This document shows, piece by piece, positions 1 to 8,009 of a stretch of 64,000 nucleotides of DNA. This DNA comes from Crenobacter cavernae. Lineage in GTDB: Bacteria > Pseudomonadota > Gammaproteobacteria > Burkholderiales > Chromobacteriaceae. The position numbers were made by a program, and so were the translations under genes. Location: NCBI RefSeq assembly GCF_003355495.1, contig NZ_CP031337.1:2919001-2983000 (forward strand), written 5' to 3'. The notes beneath the pieces were generated by a model. That model made no database searches. It had not been told where the DNA came from and saw only the letters and a list, made by a program, of their open reading frames with translations. The number at the start of each line of letters is the position of its first letter. Positions within the stretch are counted from its first letter, which is position 1.

Positions 1-1271
1 GGCAGGCGAGTCCGTGTCGTTCGGCCGCGGCGCGCACCGCGTGCCAGGGATGGTCGGCCGGCAAGGCATCGTCGCGGTAAACGCCGACCAGCAAGAGATG
101 GTTTGCCGTGTCGGCACGCACCAGGCCTGCCAGCACCTTGAGCGATGCAGCATCGGCCCACTGCAGGCCGTCGACCAGCAGGACCAGCGGTTCGCCGCGC
201 GTGGCGAAGGCGAGAAAGAAGCGCTCGAACAGCCATTCGAGCCGGTTGCGAGCCTCGACGGGCGGCAGCTCGGGTGCAACGGCGCGCGTGCCGATCAAGG
301 CGGCCAGCTCGGGCAGCACCCTCGACAGCGCCTCGGCCGCGTCGCCGAGCGAAGCATTCAGACGTTGGCCGAGCTCGGCCAACCTTGCGTCCGGCAACGA
401 CATCGAGCGGCGGATCAGGCTGCGGGCCGCCTCTGCCAGCACCGGAAACGGCCGTACCGGGCAGTCGGGCACCAGCCGCACGCGCGCGACGCGTGCCGGC
501 AGCCGCACCAGCAGCGCCTCGACCAGCGCGCTCTTGCCGACGCCGGCCGGTCCGGCCATCTCCAGGAGGCGCAGCCGCTCGGCCAGCGCCGGGCGCGCGA
601 AATCCTCGAGCTCGGCCAATAGCGCGTCGCGCGCCCAGACGCCGCCGGCGAGCACGATACGCGCCGGCCAGTCGTGCAACTTCAGCGGAAACAGCGGGAT
701 AGTGCCGTCGGCGGCAAGAAAGCCGAGCGCGGTCTCGAGGTCGTGCCTCAGGCCTGCGGCGGTCTGGTAGCGGCGCTCCGGCGTACGGGCGACCAGCGTC
801 TCGCAGAGGAAACGCAGGCCTTCGGGCACGTTCGCCGGCAGTTCGGGCGAATCGAAAAACCGGGCTTCGAGCCGGCCGAGCGCGTCGCCGCGCGGGAAAA
901 GCGCAGGATCGCCGAGCAGCCGGCACAGCAGCACGCCCAGCGCGTACAGGTCGGCCCGCGCGTCGGCCGCGCCCGCGACGCCGTGTTGCTCGGGCGGAAG
1001 ATAGTCGAGCGACTGGCGTGTGCCGGCCTCGACGTGCGGCATCCCTGACGCGTCGAGCCAGAGGTTGTCCGCGCACAACGCGTCGGCCCCGTTCGGGAAC
1101 GACTGCGTCAGCCGGGCGAGCAATGCCTGCGCCAGCGCGAGGGCGTCGGGCGCCGTCAATGGCCCATCGGGCCAGCCGTAGCGGCGAAGCGCGGCGGCGG
1201 GCGAACTGACGAGGACGGTGGCGAGATGACTGAGAGAGGACGGTGGGGAGTGGCGGGAATGTTCGGCCATG
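1..1271 (-). CDS. Kinase-like / AAA-type ATPase signalling protein (5' part; runs off the window)
   Basis: Reading the minus strand from the ATG at 1269-1271 gives about 423 uninterrupted codons to the window edge, so the protein is incomplete. Residues about 85-190 resemble the end of a Ser/Thr protein kinase C-lobe: YLPPEQ near 90, then DARADLYALGVLL at 103-115. The N-lobe, the glycine loop and the HRD catalytic loop are missing. A P-loop NTPase follows, with Walker A GPAGVGKSAL at 240-249 and Walker B LVLLVDGLQWAD at 362-373, as in the AAA_16 ATPases of large multidomain kinase/ATPase/sensor proteins. Such proteins usually carry GAF and histidine-kinase domains further on, which cannot be seen here. 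The kinase part looks degenerate and is probably a pseudokinase module. An uptake-like palindrome (365-382) lies inside the gene and encodes LAELGQ. Confidence 0.72.
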
Positions 1272-1284
1272 ACCGGGTTTATGT

Positions 1285-1350
1285 GACTCAACTTTAAGAC
1301 ATTAGCAAACAAAAATTAAATAAACACCCTTTTTGCATATTTTTTACCGG
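1285..1350 (-). promoter_or_regulatory. AT-rich upstream region of the kinase/ATPase gene
   Basis: A 60-base AT-rich patch in otherwise GC-rich DNA lies directly upstream of the minus-strand ATG at 1271. It probably holds the promoter. I cannot assign -35 and -10 boxes with confidence. Confidence 0.4.
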
Positions 1351-1369
1351 GACTTCCGCGCCGTCCCCG

Positions 1370-1512
1370 TCAGCCGCGGAACATGAAGTAGACCGCGCCG
1401 ACCATGCACATCGCCGCCCATACATAGTCCCAGCGGAACGGCTGGTTCATGTATATGACGGCGAACGGGATGAAGACCGTCAGCGAGATCACCTCCTGCA
1501 CGATCTTTGGAA
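1370..1512 (-). pseudogene. C-terminal remnant of a DUF486 (small multidrug-type membrane) protein
   Basis: On the minus strand an open frame ending at the stop in 1370-1372 encodes about 46 residues: KIVQEVISLTVFIPF, then AVIYMNQPFRWDYVW and AAMCMVGAVYFMFRG. This matches the conserved C-terminus of DUF486 proteins (about 110 residues, four membrane helices), recalled from the family. The N-terminal half is absent: upstream the frame runs into the ppiA promoter region and has no start codon. I infer a gene truncated when the ppiA end of this neighbourhood was rearranged. It could also be an assembly artefact. Confidence 0.6.
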
Positions 1513-1608
1513 CACAACCAGCAGCATGATCGCGCGGGTCACGGGGGAAAGGCTGAACATGGCTGTGGTAAAATAAAAAACTTCGAACCGCCCGATGGTA
1601 GCCGACCG

Positions 1609-2187
1609 ATGATCCAACGCCTCGTGGGCCTTGCCCTGATCGCCTTGCTGCCCGCCGCCTTCGCCGCGCCGGTGGTGACCCTCTTCACCAACAAGGGCGA
1701 GATCGACATCACGCTCGACGACAAGCGCGCGCCCAAGAGTGCCGCCAACTTCGAAGCTTACGTGAAGGCCGGCCACTACAACGGCACGGCCTTCCACCGC
1801 GTGATCGACGGCTTCATGGTCCAGGGCGGCGGCTTCGTCGTCGAACCGGGGCTGATGGGCGCCAAGCTCGTGCAGAAGGCGACGCGCGCGCCGATCCCGA
1901 ACGAGGCCAACAACGGCGTGAAGAACACCGTCGGCACCGTCGCGATGGCGCGCACCGGCGACCCGAATTCGGCCACCAGCCAGTTTTTCATCAACGTGGC
2001 CGACAACGATTTTCTCAACCACCGCGCGCCGTCCGGCCAAGGCTGGGGCTACGCGGTATTCGGCAGGGTGACCCGCGGCATGGACGTGGTGAACCGCATC
2101 GCCAAGACCCGCACCGGGCCGATGGGCGGCATGGACGACGTTCCGCTGGAACCGATCGTCATCCAAAAGGCCACCCTCAAGCCCTGA
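1609..2187 (+). CDS. ppiA: Periplasmic peptidyl-prolyl cis-trans isomerase (cyclophilin A type)
   Basis: 192-residue cyclophilin that isomerises X-Pro bonds during folding of exported proteins. The start at 1609 gives a signal peptide (MIQRLVGLALIALLPAAFA), cleaved near residue 19, so the enzyme should be periplasmic. The cyclophilin core shows FHRVIDGFMVQGGGF, containing the catalytic Arg and the QGG loop, and later ATSQFFINVADN. The length fits bacterial PpiA (about 190). A longer frame extends upstream to 1507 but would bury the signal peptide. An A-rich stretch with a possible -10 (TAAAAT, 1569-1574) lies 35 bases upstream. Its cytoplasmic paralogue ppiB follows 25 bp downstream, so the pair is probably co-transcribed. 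Confidence 0.93.
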   Translation: MIQRLVGLALIALLPAAFAAPVVTLFTNKGEIDITLDDKRAPKSAANFEAYVKAGHYNGTAFHRVIDGFMVQGGGFVVEPGLMGAKLVQKATRAPIPNEANNGVKNTVGTVAMARTGDPNSATSQFFINVADNDFLNHRAPSGQGWGYAVFGRVTRGMDVVNRIAKTRTGPMGGMDDVPLEPIVIQKATLKP

Positions 2188-2212
2188 TTCAACCCCATCT
2201 AGCGAGACCATA

Positions 2213-2704
2213 ATGATCAAGCTCACCACCAACTTCGGCGACATCCTGATCGAACTGGAGCACGAAAAGGCGCCGAAAACCGCCGCCAACTTCGAGGCCT
2301 ACGTGAAATCGGGCCACTACGACGGCACCGTCTTCCACCGCGTGATCAACGGCTTCATGGTCCAGGGCGGCGGCTTCACCACCGACATGGAACAGAAGCC
2401 GACGCTCGATCCGATCGAGAACGAGGCCAACAACGGCCTGAAGAACGCCGCCTACACGCTGGCGATGGCGCGCACCAGCGCGCCGCACTCGGCGACCGCG
2501 CAGTTCTTCATCAACGTCGTCGACAACAGTTTCCTCGACTTCAGCTCGGAAACCTCGCAAGGCTGGGGCTACTGCGTGTTCGGCCGCGTGACCGAAGGCC
2601 AGGACGTGGTCGACCGCATCAAGACCGTGAAGACCGGCCGCTCGGGCATGCACCAGGACGTGCCGGTCGAGGCGGTCGTCATCGAGAAGGCCGAGATCGT
2701 CTAA
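2213..2704 (+). CDS. ppiB: Cytoplasmic peptidyl-prolyl cis-trans isomerase (cyclophilin B type)
   Basis: 163-residue cyclophilin without a signal peptide, the usual size of PpiB. It has the same catalytic block as its neighbour (FHRVINGFMVQGGGF) and ATAQFFINVVDNSFLDF further on. It catalyses prolyl isomerisation in the cytoplasm. It lies 25 bp after ppiA and is clearly its paralogue; tandem secreted and cytosolic cyclophilins are common in betaproteobacteria. A compact hairpin with a T-run follows the stop. Confidence 0.95.
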   Translation: MIKLTTNFGDILIELEHEKAPKTAANFEAYVKSGHYDGTVFHRVINGFMVQGGGFTTDMEQKPTLDPIENEANNGLKNAAYTLAMARTSAPHSATAQFFINVVDNSFLDFSSETSQGWGYCVFGRVTEGQDVVDRIKTVKTGRSGMHQDVPVEAVVIEKAEIV

Positions 2705-2720
2705 ATCCGAATCCGCTCAC

Positions 2721-2744
2721 AGGCCCGCGCGAGCGGGCCTTTTC
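2721..2744 (+). terminator. Rho-independent terminator after ppiB
   Basis: GGCCCGC-GCGA-GCGGGCC hairpin followed by TTTT. It lies between the ppiB stop and the lpxH start, so some read-through into lpxH is possible. Confidence 0.7.
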
Positions 2745-2749
2745 ACGCC

Positions 2750-3475
2750 ATGGCTACCCACTTCATTTCCGACCTGCATCTTTGCGAAGCGGTCCCCGGG
2801 CTCAACCGCCTGTTCGTCGACACGCTCGCCGCGTGGCGCGGCAAGATCGACGCGCTCTACATCCTCGGCGACCTGTTCGAATACTGGGTCGGCGACGACG
2901 ACGATTCGCCGTTCAAGCGCGAGATGCTCGCCGCGATGGCGGCGTTCTCTGCCGAGACGCCGCTCTACGTGATGCACGGCAACCGCGACTTTTTGCTCGG
3001 GCCAGTTTTCGAGGCCGATAGCGGCGCGAAGCTGCTCGCCGAGCCGACCGAAGTCACGCTCTACGGACGACGTTTTTTGCTGTGTCACGGCGACGCGCTG
3101 TGCCGCGACGACGTCGCTTACCAGCAGTTTCGCGCGATGGTGAGAAACCCCGCGTGGCAGCAGGCGCTGCTGGCCAAGTCGCTGACTGAGCGCCACGCGA
3201 TCGCCGCGCAGATCCGCGCCGCCAGCGACCTGAAAAAGCAGCAGACCGGGCTCGACGAGATCGGCGACGTCACCGACGCTGCGGTCGCAGAACTGTTGGC
3301 CGAGCATGACGCGCCGACGCTGATCCACGGCCACACACACCGGCCGGCGCACCACGTGCACAGACTGCCCGACGGCCGCAGCGCCGAGCGCTGGGTGATC
3401 GCCGACTGGCACGACGGCGCCGGCGGCTATCTCCGCGTCGACGAGAAAAGCGTCACCGCCCACCCGCTGCGCTGA
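2750..3475 (+). CDS. lpxH: UDP-2,3-diacylglucosamine diphosphatase
   Basis: 241-residue calcineurin-like metallophosphoesterase that cleaves UDP-2,3-diacylglucosamine to lipid X and UMP, the fourth step of lipid A synthesis, at the cytoplasmic face of the inner membrane. Metal-binding motifs are in order: FISDLHL (residues 5-11), GDLFEYW near 41, HGNRDF near 75 and HGHTHRP near 189. These are typical of LpxH (E. coli 240 residues). It lies downstream of ppiB, a linkage also seen in E. coli. An uptake-like word at 3296-3304 encodes Leu-Ala-Glu with the rare codon TTG. Confidence 0.94.
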   Translation: MATHFISDLHLCEAVPGLNRLFVDTLAAWRGKIDALYILGDLFEYWVGDDDDSPFKREMLAAMAAFSAETPLYVMHGNRDFLLGPVFEADSGAKLLAEPTEVTLYGRRFLLCHGDALCRDDVAYQQFRAMVRNPAWQQALLAKSLTERHAIAAQIRAASDLKKQQTGLDEIGDVTDAAVAELLAEHDAPTLIHGHTHRPAHHVHRLPDGRSAERWVIADWHDGAGGYLRVDEKSVTAHPLR

Positions 3476-3489
3476 TCGTTCTTCATTCA

Positions 3490-3520
3490 ACGGGCCGGCC
3501 CTGACCGGCCCGTTTGTTTT
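3490..3520 (+). terminator. Rho-independent terminator after lpxH
   Basis: CGGGCCGG and CCGGCCCG arms around a 6-base loop, followed by TTTGTTTT, just after the lpxH stop. Confidence 0.8.
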
Positions 3521-3529
3521 CCTCTACCC

Positions 3530-4873
3530 ATGCCGACCGCCACCCTTCACTACAGCCCGGGCTACCCGGCGCTGATCCGCTTCGCGATTCCGGTCGCCTG
3601 CGCCGGCATGGCGACGCCGCTGATGGGCCTGGTCGACACCGCCGTACTCGGCCGGCTCGGCGACCCGGCGGTGATCGCCGCCGCCGGCATCGGCGCCACC
3701 ATTTTCACCGTCATCTACTGGTGCTTCAGCTTCCTGCGCTTCACCACCACCGGCCTCGTCGCGCAGGCGGCCGGCTCTCATGACGAAGACGAGGTCGTGC
3801 TCGCCGGCTTGAGGCCGATGCTCGCCGCCGTCGCCGGCGGGCTCGCGCTATGGCTGTTGCAATGGCCGATCGGCCTCGTCGCGATGAAGCTGCTGTCGCC
3901 GCCGGCCGAGGTCACCCCGTTGGCCGAGGCCTATTTCGACGCGCGCATCTGGTCGGCTCCGTTCACGCTGCTCGGCTACGCGCAGTTCGCGTGGCTGATG
4001 GGGCTCGGCAGATCGCGCACGGTGATGCTGCTGCAGATCGCGATGAACGCGCTGAACGCCGCGCTCGCCATCCTGTTCGTACTGGGTTTCGGCTGGGGCA
4101 TCGCCGGCGCGGCGTGGGCGACGGTCGCGAGCGAAGCCGTCATCGGCGTCGCCACCGGCCTCCTGATCCTGCGCCTGATGCCGCTCCCGCGCTGGAAGGC
4201 GGCCTTCTCGCGCGCCTTCGTCGCTCACGCGTGGCGGCGGCTGTTCTCGGCCAACCTCGACATCATGATCCGCACGCTGTTGTTGACCGGCGCGTTCGCG
4301 CTGATGACCGAGCGCGGCGCGCAGATGGGCACGCTCGAGCTGGCCGCCAACCAGATCCTGCTGCAGGCCTTCATGCTGTGCGCGAACCTGCTCGACGGCT
4401 TCGCGATCGCCGCCGAGGTGTTCGGCGCGCGCGCGATCGGCGCCGGCGCGCGCGACGCGCTGATCGCCACCGTCAGGCGCGCAGCGTGGCTGTCGCTCGC
4501 TTGGAGCGCGATCCTCGCCGCAACGCTTGCCGTGCTCGCGCCGGTCTACCTGCCGCTGATGAGCGCCGACGTGTCGCTGCAGCGCGAGGCGCTGCGCTTC
4601 TGGCCGTGGCTCACCATCATGCCGCTCGTGTGCATCTGGGCCTTCTTCTGGGACGGCGTGTTCATGGGCGCGGTCGCGACGCGCACGATCCGCAACGCGA
4701 TGATGGCGAGCTTCGCCGTCTACGTGCCCGCGCTGTTCGGCCTGTCCGCATGGTTCGGCAACCACGGCGTGTGGGCGGCGATGGTCGCGCTGATGGTCAT
4801 GCGCAGCCTGATGCTGACGCTGGCTTGGCCTAAGCTGCGCGACGGCGTGCGCGACACTGCGCCGGCGCACTGA
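3530..4873 (+). CDS. MATE-family efflux protein, DinF type
   Basis: 447-residue integral membrane protein with about 12 predicted helices arranged as two homologous halves. The N-terminal half contains LMGLVDTAVLGRLG followed by FLRFTTTGLVAQA, a signature of the DinF branch of the multidrug and toxic compound extrusion family. Members export organic cations or oxidised compounds using H+ or Na+ gradients; the substrate cannot be told from sequence. It stands alone between the lpxH terminator and an uptake-word terminator shared with the convergent selO. An uptake-like word sits at 3920-3928, again read as Leu-Ala-Glu. Confidence 0.9.
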   Translation: MPTATLHYSPGYPALIRFAIPVACAGMATPLMGLVDTAVLGRLGDPAVIAAAGIGATIFTVIYWCFSFLRFTTTGLVAQAAGSHDEDEVVLAGLRPMLAAVAGGLALWLLQWPIGLVAMKLLSPPAEVTPLAEAYFDARIWSAPFTLLGYAQFAWLMGLGRSRTVMLLQIAMNALNAALAILFVLGFGWGIAGAAWATVASEAVIGVATGLLILRLMPLPRWKAAFSRAFVAHAWRRLFSANLDIMIRTLLLTGAFALMTERGAQMGTLELAANQILLQAFMLCANLLDGFAIAAEVFGARAIGAGARDALIATVRRAAWLSLAWSAILAATLAVLAPVYLPLMSADVSLQREALRFWPWLTIMPLVCIWAFFWDGVFMGAVATRTIRNAMMASFAVYVPALFGLSAWFGNHGVWAAMVALMVMRSLMLTLAWPKLRDGVRDTAPAH

Positions 4874-4901
4874 CGCGCCGCCCAAACGTCACACGCCAAA
4901 A

Positions 4902-4934
4902 AGCTCGGCCAACCCTTTCGAGGTTGGCCGAGCT
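4902..4934. terminator. Bidirectional terminator built from two inverted uptake-like words
   Basis: CTCGGCCAACC (4904-4914) and GGTTGGCCGAG (4922-4932) form an 11-bp stem over a 7-base loop. It lies between the convergent MATE gene and selO, the position expected of a shared 3' terminator. Confidence 0.8.
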
Positions 4935-4947
4935 GCGTTGCCGGTGT

Positions 4948-6411
4948 TCAGCTCGAGCAGCTTACCGACAGCTCGCCCGCCCAGTCGGGCGGAAACGCCG
5001 CGTAGTCGTCGAACTCGGGCACGTCGTCGAACGGGCGGCGCAGGCAACGCAGCAGCCGGTCGACCTCGGAGAAGTCGCCTTCGCGCGCCTTGCGGATCGC
5101 AGTCTCGGCCAGGTGGTTGCGCAGCACGTACTTCGGGTTGACGCGATCCATCGCCGCCGCACGCTCCGCCGCCGGCCGCGCGTCGGCCGACAGGCGTTCG
5201 CGGTAGACGGCAGCCCAGGCGTCGAAGCCTTCGCGGTCGAGGAACAGGTCGCGCAAGGGTTCGTTGAGCGCGCCTTCGGCGGCGCAGAAGCCCGACAGGC
5301 GCCGCCAGAAGATCGTGTAGTCGACGCGGTTGGCGTGCATCAACAGCAGCAGCTTCTCGGCGAGGTCGACGTCGCCTTCGCGGGCTTCGGCGAAGCCGAG
5401 CTTGGCGCGCATCTTCGCCAGGTACGCGGTCTCGAAGCGCGCCTGGTAGCCGCGCAGCAGCGCGACGAGTTCGGCCTCCGTCACCAGCGGCAGGAAGGCG
5501 GATGCGAGGCAGTTGAGGTTCCACTGCGCGACCTGCGGCTGCTGGCCGTAGGCGTAGCGGCCGGCGTGGTCGGAGTGGTTGCAGATGTGCGCGGCGTCGA
5601 ACGCGTCGAGGAAGCCGAACGGGCCGTAGTCTATCGTCAGGCCGAGCATAGACATGTTGTCGGTGTTCATCACGCCATGGCAGAAGCCTACCGCCTGCCA
5701 GTCGGCCAAGAGGCTCGCTGTTCGGGCGATCACCGCGTCGATCAGCGCGGCGTAGGGGTTGGCCGAGCCTTGTAGCTGAGGGTAGTGATGGCGGATCGTG
5801 AAGTCGGCCAGCTCGCGCACGCCGTCCTCGTCGCCGCGGTGGTAGCAGTGCTCGAAGTGGCCGAAACGCAGGAAGCTCTCGGAGACGCGGGTGACGACGG
5901 CGGCGGTCTCTACCGTTTCGCGGTAAACGGGGGAATTCGAACCGGTCACCGCCAGCGCGCGCGTGGTCGGGATGTTAAGGCCGGCCATCGCCTCCGAGCA
6001 CAGGTATTCGCGGAGGCTGGATCTCAACACCGCGCGCCCGTCGCCCATGCGCGAGAACGGCGTCAACCCGGCGCCCTTGATCTGGATCTCCCAGTCGCGG
6101 CCCTCGAGGTCGCGCCATTCGCCGAACATCAGCGCGCGGCCGTCGCCGAGCTGGCCGGCCCACACGCCGAACTGGTGGCCGCTGTAGACGGTGGCGAGCG
6201 GCGTGGGTTCAACCTTGGCCGAGCCGGTCAACAGCGCGACGCCGTCGGGCTCGGCCAACCTTGCCGGGTCGAGCCCGAGCTCGAGGGCGAGGCTTTCGTT
6301 CAGGTGGACGAGGTAGGGGTCGGGCAAGGCGGTCGGCTCGACGGCGCGGTAAAAGCGCGGCGGCAGCGTCGCGTAACGCTGCGGCAGCGAGGCGAAGGGA
6401 TGCGGTTTCAT
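4948..6411 (-). CDS. selO: Protein adenylyltransferase SelO (YdiU/UPF0061)
   Basis: 487-residue pseudokinase-fold enzyme that transfers AMP from ATP to Ser/Thr/Tyr of target proteins, linked to redox homeostasis in E. coli. Diagnostic blocks are AGQLGDGRALMFGEW, IKGAGLTPFSRMGDGRAVL, SLREYLCSEAM and VMNTDNMSMLGLTIDYGPFG. The C-terminus ends S-C-S-S with Cys485; family members carry Cys or selenocysteine at this place, and this is the Cys version. The start at 6409-6411 gives MKPHPFASLPQRY, typical of the family. Three uptake-like words lie inside it (5759, 6215, 6250). It is convergent with the MATE gene. Confidence 0.95.
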   Translation of the reverse strand: MKPHPFASLPQRYATLPPRFYRAVEPTALPDPYLVHLNESLALELGLDPARLAEPDGVALLTGSAKVEPTPLATVYSGHQFGVWAGQLGDGRALMFGEWRDLEGRDWEIQIKGAGLTPFSRMGDGRAVLRSSLREYLCSEAMAGLNIPTTRALAVTGSNSPVYRETVETAAVVTRVSESFLRFGHFEHCYHRGDEDGVRELADFTIRHHYPQLQGSANPYAALIDAVIARTASLLADWQAVGFCHGVMNTDNMSMLGLTIDYGPFGFLDAFDAAHICNHSDHAGRYAYGQQPQVAQWNLNCLASAFLPLVTEAELVALLRGYQARFETAYLAKMRAKLGFAEAREGDVDLAEKLLLLMHANRVDYTIFWRRLSGFCAAEGALNEPLRDLFLDREGFDAWAAVYRERLSADARPAAERAAAMDRVNPKYVLRNHLAETAIRKAREGDFSEVDRLLRCLRRPFDDVPEFDDYAAFPPDWAGELSVSCSS

Positions 6412-6501
6412 GCCCCGATTGTAGCCTTACACCCGCCGCGCGAACACGCGCAGGCGTTGGGGTTATCGGGGGTGGCTGGCCGAGCCCCGTGTCGCAAGAG
6501 G

Positions 6502-7413
6502 CTACGCTACGCCGGCGCGTGCGAGCACCGCAGGCGACAACCCCCACACCGGCGCGAGTTCGGCCAGCAGCACCGACAGCAGCGGATCGCCGACTCTCTC
6601 GGCCGGGTAGACGAACAGGAGCTCGGCCGACTTGTGGTAGCCGGGCAGGATGACGATGCGCCCGGCTGCCGCCAGCGCCTCGGCGCCCTCCCGGCGCGCG
6701 AGCGCGACGCCGACGCCGGACGCGACCAGTTCGAGCATCGTCGACAAGTGGTCGCATTCTGCGACCTTCTTCGGCGAAATATTCAGTTCTCGCCACAGTT
6801 CGGCGGTGATCTTCGACAGGCTGGAGAACTGCGACACGCCTATCCACGGCAACCGGCCGAGCTCCTTGGGCTGGCTCAGGTCGGCGCGTTTTTCCCAGCC
6901 TGCCGGCACCACCACGCACAGCGGCAGCTCGGCAAGCTTGACCGCGTGCACGTTCACGTACGGGTTCTTGCCGAGGTAAAAGCCGCAGTCGAGTTCCTTC
7001 TTGCGCACCAGGTTCAAGACGTCGCCGGTCACGCCGTGCTGCAGCCGCAATTCGAGCAGCGGGTAGTGCTCGGTCAGCGCCGCGACCCACGGCCCGATGC
7101 GCAACAGCTCGGGCGTCAGCGTCACGCCGATCTGCGCGCGGCCCGACAGCTGGCCCTTCAGCCCGCGCGCGTGGCTCAACAGCTCGCTCGCCGCGCCAAG
7201 GATGGCCTGCGCGCGCGGCAACAATTCCTGACCGGCGCGCGTCAGCCTCACGCCGCCGGCCGAACGCTCGAACAGCGGCATGCCGACCTCCTCCTCGACC
7301 GCCTTGATCTGCGCCGTCACCGCCGGCTGCGACAGGTGCAGGATTTCGGCCGCCTGCGTCAGGTGGCCCTGCTGGGCGACGGTCACGAAGGCGCGCAGTT
7401 GATAGATTTCCAT
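6502..7413 (-). CDS. LysR-family transcriptional regulator
   Basis: 303-residue regulator with an N-terminal winged helix-turn-helix (LRAFVTVAQQGHLTQAAEIL, then SQPAVTAQIKAVE) and a C-terminal type 2 periplasmic-binding-like effector domain. It is divergent from yjcH-actP-acs across a 287-bp gap, so acetate metabolism is one candidate target. The effector cannot be named. It is also close to selO (about 90 bp between them) and may share a transcript. Confidence 0.88.
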   Translation of the reverse strand: MEIYQLRAFVTVAQQGHLTQAAEILHLSQPAVTAQIKAVEEEVGMPLFERSAGGVRLTRAGQELLPRAQAILGAASELLSHARGLKGQLSGRAQIGVTLTPELLRIGPWVAALTEHYPLLELRLQHGVTGDVLNLVRKKELDCGFYLGKNPYVNVHAVKLAELPLCVVVPAGWEKRADLSQPKELGRLPWIGVSQFSSLSKITAELWRELNISPKKVAECDHLSTMLELVASGVGVALARREGAEALAAAGRIVILPGYHKSAELLFVYPAERVGDPLLSVLLAELAPVWGLSPAVLARAGVA

Positions 7414-7700
7414 GGGGGAGCCGATCCGGTAAAACGCGTCATAACGTAGGTATTTACCCTATTCTTGGCAGCGTTGATGCGGCTTGTCGAGCCCAGTAAA
7501 ACCCTCGAAACTGGCGTCGGCGAAGGGGTTTATGGAGCAAAAACACCAGCGCAACGCCTTGAAAAATCTAGTTTTTTGCACTGCATCATTCGCGAGACAA
7601 ATTTCGCCGATCAGAAAATGCGATTGGCACGGCGTTTTCGGCGTCCCTTACAGTCGGATCCAGCGAGCCCGCATGGGCCGCCGTCTCCAAGGAGGATGCA
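7414..7700. promoter_or_regulatory. Divergent regulatory region lysR / yjcH-actP-acs, with a sigma-54-like box
   Basis: 287 bp with no credible gene. An AT-rich stretch around 7540-7590 contrasts with the surroundings. TGGCAC at 7625-7630 followed 10 bases later by TTTC resembles a sigma-54 site (TGGCAC-N5-TTGC), but the near-invariant G of the -12 element is T here, so the assignment is weak. A strong ribosome site (AAGGAGG) precedes the ATG of yjcH at 7701. Two-component and sigma-54 control of acs-actP is known in some proteobacteria; here it is only a suggestion. Confidence 0.35.
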
Positions 7701-8009
7701 ATGAACGAAGAGGTTCTGAAGCGCGTGCAATCCAACCCGAAGTTTCTAGAGCTCGTGCACAAAAAAACGAGCCTGGGTTGGGCCCTGACCCTGGTCATGC
7801 TGGTGATCTACTACGGCTTCGTGCTGATGCTGGCCTTTTCCCCGGCCACGCTCGGCACCCCGCTCGGTAGCGGCGTGATGACGGTCGGCATTCCGGTCGG
7901 GGTGCTGATCATCCTGTCCGCTTTCGTGTTGACCGGCATTTATGTCCGCAAGGCCAATACCGAGTTCGACCAGCTCAACCAACAGATCGTCGAGGAGGCC
8001 AAGCAATGA
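7701..8009 (+). CDS. yjcH: DUF485 membrane protein (YjcH-like), acetate operon
   Basis: 102-residue protein with two hydrophobic helices (about residues 26-48 and 60-82). It contains SLGWALTLVMLVIYYGFVL, characteristic of DUF485, and a charged C-terminus. The family is almost always encoded directly before the acetate permease ActP and may be its small accessory subunit; no enzymatic role is known. It overlaps actP by 4 bp (ATGA), so translation is coupled. It has a clear Shine-Dalgarno sequence. Confidence 0.92.
   Translation: MNEEVLKRVQSNPKFLELVHKKTSLGWALTLVMLVIYYGFVLMLAFSPATLGTPLGSGVMTVGIPVGVLIILSAFVLTGIYVRKANTEFDQLNQQIVEEAKQ

Noticed and set aside
1489..2289. 266-codon open frame on the minus strand opposite ppiA
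   Set aside because: It is antisense to a clear cyclophilin gene and has no family features; only its left end overlaps the DUF486 remnant, in a different frame.
5785..7449. 554-codon open frame on the plus strand
   Set aside because: It is antisense to selO and the LysR gene and has no domain.
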